Source: a bacterium
Lineage (GTDB): Bacteria > Ratteibacteria > UBA8468 > B48-G9 > JAFGKM01
Direction of reading: 5' to 3'
NCBI GenBank assembly: GCA_035370465.1
Contig: DAOOVW010000008.1
Span: forward strand, 1-10,881
Length of the DNA stretch: 10,881 nucleotides
Shown here: positions 6,353 through 10,881 of the stretch, in pieces
Numbering within the stretch: position 1 is the stretch's first letter
Layout of the letters: every line of letters starts with the position of its first letter
Program-made: the position numbers and the translations under genes
The notes under the pieces: model-generated
Told to the model about the DNA's origin: nothing
Seen by the model: only the letters and a program-made list of their open reading frames with translations
Database searches by the model: none

Positions 6353-6409
6353 CCTTCCTTTGATAAAGGAAGGAGTAGTTTCCCCCTTTGGAAAAGGGGG
6401 TTAAGGGGG
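6353..6409. repeat. REP-like tandem palindromes
   Basis: Two near-perfect hairpins stand side by side. CCTTCCTTT/AAAGGAAGG has a 3-nt loop (6353-6373), and CCCCCTTT/AAAGGGGG has loop GGA (6382-6400). A second G5 run at 6405-6409 could pair with the same C5 run. Pairs of this form, with CCCCCTTT, AAGGGGG and TTAAGGGGG, are familiar as dispersed palindromic repeats in many bacterial genomes. Only one copy is in this window, so repeat status is inferred. Confidence 0.55.
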
Positions 6410-6429
6410 ATTTTAATTTATATATCCGC

Positions 6430-6462
6430 CAAAAAACGCAGGATACTATAAAACGTTTTTTG
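6430..6462. other. Nine-bp dyad before the operon promoter
   Basis: CAAAAAACG (6430-6438) is complementary to CGTTTTTTG (6454-6462) across a 15-nt spacer. It lies 33 nt upstream of the -35 box of the next operon. It could be a weak terminator for transcription from the left or a protein site; the stem is too AT-rich to decide. Confidence 0.25.
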
Positions 6463-6495
6463 TACCTTGGGATTAAAATATAAACTTAATAAATA

Positions 6496-6523
6496 TTTAC
6501 AATATTTATAAAAAAAGTATAAT
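6496..6523 (+). promoter_or_regulatory. Promoter of the three-gene envelope operon
   Basis: TTTACA (6496-6501) and TATAAT (6518-6523) are 16 nt apart. The predicted start, near 6530, leaves a leader of only about 19 nt, which contains the AGGAG ribosome binding site (6533-6537) of the first gene. No other good promoter is evident before the overlapping genes that follow. Confidence 0.7.
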
Positions 6524-6548
6524 AAAAAACTTAGGAGAAAAAAGAAAA

Positions 6549-6731
6549 TTGGCAAAAACACCTTTATGGGAAGATATTTTAATAATAATTTCTATTTTTT
6601 CTGTTTGGCCTGCTATTTTAAGAAAAGAAAATATTTTTACAAAGGTTATAATGTTTTTTGCTTTCTTTTTACTTATCTGGGTTTTTATAAGGCGTCTCAA
6701 AAGATTTAATAATATGAATAATGAAAAATAA
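6549..6731 (+). CDS. Small two-helix membrane protein, function unknown
   Basis: I do not recognise a family for this 60-residue protein. Two hydrophobic segments, about 9-25 and 32-48, are joined by a short charged turn (RKEN). A basic cluster RRLKR (48-52) follows, which suggests a helical hairpin with the C-terminus in the cytoplasm. The start is TTG; AGGAG stands 11 nt upstream and a strong promoter lies just before that, and no ATG is available nearby. Its last codons overlap the start of the lipoprotein gene by 11 nt, so the two are probably translationally coupled. Its first place in an operon with a lipoprotein and an FtsX-type permease suggests an accessory membrane role, which is inference. 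The clear promoter, ribosome binding site and overlap make it more likely real than chance. Confidence 0.65.
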   Translation: MAKTPLWEDILIIISIFSVWPAILRKENIFTKVIMFFAFFLLIWVFIRRLKRFNNMNNEK

Positions 6732-7242
6732 ATTATTTTTTTTATTCTTTTTGCTTATTTTTTTAGCAGGATGTTCTTATGAAAAAGAAACATTTAGAAA
6801 ATTGGAAAAGCAGGGAGATACACTTTTCTCACAGGGTAGAAAAAAAGAAGCAATTGAAAGATGGCAGGATGCCTTAAAATTCAAAAAAACTAGTTGTATT
6901 TATGAAAAAATGGTTGTTACACTTATAATGGAAAGAGAAAATGAGCAAGCAACAATGTGGGCTGAACAGGGTTTGACATATTTTCCTGATTGTTGTAATC
7001 TTATATATAATTTATCTTATTTATGCCTATTAGAAAAAAATTATGATAAATGTCTTAAAAATATAGAGAGGCTACTGGCAATAAATGAGTATTATCCCGA
7101 AGCACATTTTATGAAAGGCATGATTTTTGAGCAAACAGGCAGGATAAAAGAAGCAAAAGAAGAATATGTAAAAGAGATTAATATAAATCCTGGCTGTAAA
7201 AAAGCATGGAAAAAAATAAAGGAGATTGGAGATGAAAAGTAA
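6721..7242 (+). CDS. Lipoprotein with TPR repeats
   Basis: This 173-residue protein begins with a lipoprotein signal peptide. A basic start and hydrophobic core lead to the lipobox LAGC, so Cys18 would be lipidated after signal peptidase II cleavage. The residues after Cys18 are Ser-Tyr, with no Asp at +2, so transport to the outer membrane is possible if E. coli-like sorting applies. The rest is helical with TPR-like units at about 25-58, 93-126 and 127-160, the last being the clearest (GMIFEQTGRIKEAKEEY). TPR units bind proteins, so a scaffold or adaptor role is likely. Three cysteines (91, 92, 102) in the middle are noticeable. No good Shine-Dalgarno precedes the ATG, which fits coupling to the overlapping upstream gene. 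Its 3' end overlaps the giant permease gene by 11 nt, so partnership with that protein is a reasonable inference. Confidence 0.85.
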   Translation: MKNKLFFLFFLLIFLAGCSYEKETFRKLEKQGDTLFSQGRKKEAIERWQDALKFKKTSCIYEKMVVTLIMERENEQATMWAEQGLTYFPDCCNLIYNLSYLCLLEKNYDKCLKNIERLLAINEYYPEAHFMKGMIFEQTGRIKEAKEEYVKEININPGCKKAWKKIKEIGDEK

Positions 7243-10200
7243 AAGGTGTTTTTTGTTTTTATTGTTTGCTGTTTTTTTATTTTTATATTCAATTTCCTAT
7301 TCAGAAACATTGACTGATTATTTAAAGTTTTTCTCTTCTTTCAATTCAAGAATTCCTGGTTATGAGGGTAATAAAAAGTCAGCAGAATATATTGAGGAAA
7401 AATTTAAAGAGATTGGATTGGTAAATGTCAAAAAGGAAGAGTTTTTTACTTCAATTCCTATTGAAAAATATTCTTATATTAAAGTTGGAAATGAAGAAAT
7501 AAAAATTTATTCCTTATGGCCAAATCTTGTAAGAACGACAACTCTTCCACCAGAAGGTCTTGAAGGAAAACTTTTTTATGCTGGTAAAGGAGACCTTAAA
7601 AATTTAGATGGGAAAGATATTGAAGGAGGTATTGGTGTTCTTGATTTTGATTCTGATGATAGTTGGACCACACTTGCAGGATTTGGAGTAAAAGGATTTA
7701 TATTTTTAAGTTCTCCAGATATAGAAAGGAAAGAAGCAGAAAAGAAGTTTTTAAGAATACCAGTTAATGTTCCTAGGTTTTATGCAGGGGAAAATTCAGA
7801 TAAAATAAAGGCACTTGCAATAAAAGAAGAAAAAGTTAAGTTATTTTCAAAAGTTGACTGGGAAAATGTTCCTAACTACAATATTTATGGAACAATTGAA
7901 GGTAATGACCCAAAACTCAAAGATGAAATAATTCTTTTAGAAAGTTATTATGATAGTATAAGTGTTGTACCCTCTATTGCTCCTGGGGCTACTTCTGCAT
8001 GTGGTATCTCAACACTTTTAAAACTTGCAGAGTTTTTTGCAAATAGTCATCCCGAAAGAACTCTTGTTTTTCTTGCAACTTCTTCTCATTTTGAATATCT
8101 TAAGGGTATAGATAATTTTATTCAGAATCATTCAAGAAAAGAAGAACCATTTTTTTCAAGAATTCCCAAAAAAGAGAAAATATTACCAGCCCTTTCTATT
8201 TGTTTAGAACTTTCAGATGGTTCAGATGAACTCGCAATATGGCATAATTCCTATGATTTTTATAAACAGAGATATTTTGCTCCATTTGCTAAAAAATTTC
8301 TTTCCTATTCAGAAAAAGTTTGTACAAAACTTGGGGTTGACCCACAAACAGCCCTTATGAATGGAGTAAGTCCTGAAAAAGGAATAATATGGCAAACATT
8401 TCTTCCAGAAGCAATAAGAACCGATGGCGAGTACCTGATTTTATCAGGAAACCCTGCAATTTCATTTGTTACTGCAAATGATGGAAGATGGAGAGTTGAT
8501 ACACCTGTTGATACATTTGAGAATCTTAATTTAGAAAATATCGAAAAACAATTTATATTTCTTCAAAACATTCTGGATATTGCATTAAATGACAAGGACT
8601 TTTTCCCTGATACAGAACTTGAATTAAAAGATACTATGTCAAGTTTAATTCCAAAAATTGTAACATTTAATCCTAAAAAAAGTTTTGTACCAAACGACCC
8701 TGTTAACGAAGGTCTTGTAGTTCCTCGTATGATTTATTATAATCCTGGCCTTTATTCAATGAAAACATTTATAGGGGTAAGAGGAGACATTATTGAGATG
8801 ACCAATAAAGATGGTGAAGTTAATATTTCAAGATTCTCAAAATTCTCTCCACCACTAGAAGTTTATATTTATGCGTTTTTCATTGATAAAAATACAGGAG
8901 AAATAACTTTAACAACTGACCTTGGTGTAAATGGAGACCAACAGTATCCTATTAAAACCTTGATTGATTACAAAGAGAAAAAGAAAACAACTGTGCTTTT
9001 TAAATGTAAACCAATATCATTATTTGGATTAATTGACCCTCAGTATCTTGTTTCATTAGATAAATTAGATGTTTTTGACCTTTCGAATTCTACTCCTGAT
9101 GCATACGGGTACTATCTTGAATATCCATTATTTATTCCTTTTATCTGGTCATCTGATTCTGAACCAGCCGGTTGTATTTTTGCAAAATTTAATTCAAAAA
9201 TAAAAGTAATTGGAGAATCAGGACCATTAGGCAAGCGACTTCTCCTTCTCAATTCAAAACAAACATTAAATAACAAAGAAGATGCAGAAGGACTTGGTTT
9301 TGATGTAGATAGTATTGAGGCAATTTACAATATTCCTTATCAGGGCGCAAAAGATATGATAATCCTGGATACTTATAGAAGAGTAAACTTTGAAAAGTAT
9401 GGGATTAGAAATGAAAGATTAAAGGACTTACAAATTGCCTCAAATGAATTTTTAGAACAAGCAACGAAAGCAAAAAAAGAGAAAAAATGGTATGATTTTT
9501 TAAAATTTTCAAGGCAGGCGCAGGCAATTGAATCAAGAGCATACCCAGATGTAAAAGGAACTGCTAATGATGTTGTTAAAGGTATTATTTTCTACTTCAT
9601 ACTTTTGCTTCCCTTTGCATATTTTGCAGAAAGATTGTTTTTTTCCTTTTCAAAACTTGAACAGAGAATTGCCGGTATATCAGGAATATTTCTTGTGGTG
9701 TACTGGATAATGCGACTTGTTCATCCTGCTTTCAAACTCACCAACGCACCAGAAGTAATACTTCTTTCTTTTATTGTTCTTGCTCTTTCTGTTGTTGTTC
9801 TTTCAGTTATTACTTCTAAATTTGAAGAACAGATGCAGAGAATGAAAAGAGAAACATCCAATGTTTATGAAACAGATGTCGGAAGAATAACTGCTACTAC
9901 TACTGCTTTTTCCTTAGGGGTAGCAAATATGAAAAGAAGAAAAGTTAGAACAATGCTCACAGCAATTACTTTAATACTTCTAACATTTACAGTACTATCT
10001 TTTACTTCAATAAAATCATATCTTAAATTCAACCAATTATTAAGACCAAATACTCCACCATACACAGGAATTTTATTAAGAGACCGCTCATGGGCTCCTT
10101 TACAAAAATTTGCTCTTCAATATACGGAAGATGAGTTTTCTTCAAATAGTATTATTTCACCAAGAGGATGGTATGTCCTTAGCCAATTAGGAAATAAAAC

Positions 10201-10881
10201 TGCTGTGGAAGTAAAATGTGGTGATGAAATATTTCTTTCTTCTGGAATTTTAGGGTTATCTCCTCAAGAAAGTGAAATTTCTCCTATTAAAGACACAATT
10301 ATTTCTGGGAAATGGATTGAGGGGAACAGTGAAAATAATGTTTTAATTTCTAAAAAAATAGCAAATGCACTTAAATTAACAAACGAAGATATTGGAAAAA
10401 CATTGAATATATATGGGAAACAATTTACTTTAATAGGAATATTTGACGGGAAAAAATTAGGACAGATAAAAGATATGGACGATGAACCAATTACTCCTGT
10501 TGATTTTTCTTCTTTACCTGAGAAAGAAGTAAATAAAATGAAGATGGAAAAATCAGCTCAGGTTTATACTTCACAGGCAAAATTACAGACATTTACCCAT
10601 GTAGAAGGTGAAAATACCATTATATTGCCTTATAAAACACTTTTAAAAATGGGTGGTACTCTGCACTCAATTGCTGTTAAATTTTCTCCAGAAATTACCT
10701 CACCTGCAACTACTGTTGAAAACTTCATTACAAAACTTGCTATTATTCTTTTTGCTGGCTATGAGAATAAAACATTTGTATATAGCAGTATGGGAATGAC
10801 ATCCTTTGCTGGTTTAACTAATTTGATAATTCCAATTTTAATTGCTGCTTTAATTGTACTTAATACAATGTTAGGTTCTGT
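7232..10881 (+). CDS. Degenerate M28 peptidase-like/FtsX permease fusion (partial)
   Basis: I translated this frame through to the window edge: 1216 codons with no stop, so the 3' end is missing. The ATG has AAAGGAG 7 nt upstream and overlaps the lipoprotein stop. Residues 1-24 look like a signal peptide. Residues 30-455 follow the M28 aminopeptidase fold: SRIPG at 39-43, a PA-like insert around 110-205, YYDS at 239-242, PGATSACG at 251-258, and RVDTPVDT at 421-428 matching the usual YHTPxDT. The zinc-ligand positions are mostly replaced, so peptidase activity is unlikely. A beta-rich region (about 455-690) and a helical stretch (about 725-770) precede helices at about 785-804, 812-830 and 841-862. 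An FtsX/MacB-type unit follows: basic MKRRKVR (900-906), a helix at 908-927, a periplasmic domain to about 1190 and a helix at 1197-1216 ending in IVLNTMLGS. Such permeases work with a cytoplasmic ATPase, often in lipoprotein export. The substrate is unknown. Confidence 0.88.
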   Translation, partial: MKSKRCFLFLLFAVFLFLYSISYSETLTDYLKFFSSFNSRIPGYEGNKKSAEYIEEKFKEIGLVNVKKEEFFTSIPIEKYSYIKVGNEEIKIYSLWPNLVRTTTLPPEGLEGKLFYAGKGDLKNLDGKDIEGGIGVLDFDSDDSWTTLAGFGVKGFIFLSSPDIERKEAEKKFLRIPVNVPRFYAGENSDKIKALAIKEEKVKLFSKVDWENVPNYNIYGTIEGNDPKLKDEIILLESYYDSISVVPSIAPGATSACGISTLLKLAEFFANSHPERTLVFLATSSHFEYLKGIDNFIQNHSRKEEPFFSRIPKKEKILPALSICLELSDGSDELAIWHNSYDFYKQRYFAPFAKKFLSYSEKVCTKLGVDPQTALMNGVSPEKGIIWQTFLPEAIRTDGEYLILSGNPAISFVTANDGRWRVDTPVDTFENLNLENIEKQFIFLQNILDIALNDKDFFPDTELELKDTMSSLIPKIVTFNPKKSFVPNDPVNEGLVVPRMIYYNPGLYSMKTFIGVRGDIIEMTNKDGEVNISRFSKFSPPLEVYIYAFFIDKNTGEITLTTDLGVNGDQQYPIKTLIDYKEKKKTTVLFKCKPISLFGLIDPQYLVSLDKLDVFDLSNSTPDAYGYYLEYPLFIPFIWSSDSEPAGCIFAKFNSKIKVIGESGPLGKRLLLLNSKQTLNNKEDAEGLGFDVDSIEAIYNIPYQGAKDMIILDTYRRVNFEKYGIRNERLKDLQIASNEFLEQATKAKKEKKWYDFLKFSRQAQAIESRAYPDVKGTANDVVKGIIFYFILLLPFAYFAERLFFSFSKLEQRIAGISGIFLVVYWIMRLVHPAFKLTNAPEVILLSFIVLALSVVVLSVITSKFEEQMQRMKRETSNVYETDVGRITATTTAFSLGVANMKRRKVRTMLTAITLILLTFTVLSFTSIKSYLKFNQLLRPNTPPYTGILLRDRSWAPLQKFALQYTEDEFSSNSIISPRGWYVLSQLGNKTAVEVKCGDEIFLSSGILGLSPQESEISPIKDTIISGKWIEGNSENNVLISKKIANALKLTNEDIGKTLNIYGKQFTLIGIFDGKKLGQIKDMDDEPITPVDFSSLPEKEVNKMKMEKSAQVYTSQAKLQTFTHVEGENTIILPYKTLLKMGGTLHSIAVKFSPEITSPATTVENFITKLAIILFAGYENKTFVYSSMGMTSFAGLTNLIIPILIAALIVLNTMLGS

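Noticed and set aside
6154..6353. Possible tmRNA, RNase P RNA or SRP RNA.
   Set aside because: The hallmark conserved segments of each were looked for and not found. Only a generic structured-RNA candidate is kept.
6506..6700. Minus-strand frame of 64 codons opposite the small membrane protein gene.
   Set aside because: The plus strand has the promoter, Shine-Dalgarno and overlap with the next gene; the minus frame has none of these.
9865..10065. Minus-strand frame of 66 codons inside the permease gene.
   Set aside because: The plus-strand frame is continuous across it and shows family motifs; this is a shadow frame.

Overview
The window is an AT-rich bacterial chromosome segment, roughly 30% G+C by eye. 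It comes from a diderm (Gram-negative-type) bacterium: it encodes a Kdo transferase for lipid A, a lipobox lipoprotein and an FtsX-type envelope permease. RNase Y and a separate GlyRS alpha subunit fit many non-proteobacterial lineages. Nothing fixes the phylum. The mixture resembles uncultured candidate phyla, but that is an impression, not a result.

Left part (1-3584, minus strand): serA (3-phosphoglycerate dehydrogenase) is followed by rny (ribonuclease Y). serA has a consensus sigma70-type promoter. rny starts at TTG behind a strong Shine-Dalgarno that is partly buried in a predicted leader hairpin. A 15-bp perfect hairpin lies just after rny. Middle (3585-6037, plus strand): waaA/kdtA, then glyQ, then tRNA-Leu(GAG), each with its own recognisable promoter. 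The glyQ promoter is so close to the ATG that the mRNA is probably leaderless. No glyS follows glyQ.

6038-6495 is non-coding, locally GC-rich and full of hairpins. It holds a 13-nt copy of the tRNA 3' end, a possible structured RNA and REP-like palindromes. Right part (6496-10881, plus strand): one promoter drives three overlapping genes. They encode a 60-aa two-helix membrane protein, a TPR lipoprotein and a very large protein that runs off the window edge (1216 codons without a stop). The last protein joins a signal peptide, an M28-aminopeptidase-like domain whose zinc ligands are replaced, a beta-rich region, three membrane helices and an FtsX/MacB-type permease. This operon is the most unusual content and is probably an envelope ABC-transport system whose ATPase would lie outside the window.

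The housekeeping genes are otherwise ordinary. Promoters share a -35 of TTGACA or TTTACA and a -10 close to TATAAT, with 16-17 nt spacing.
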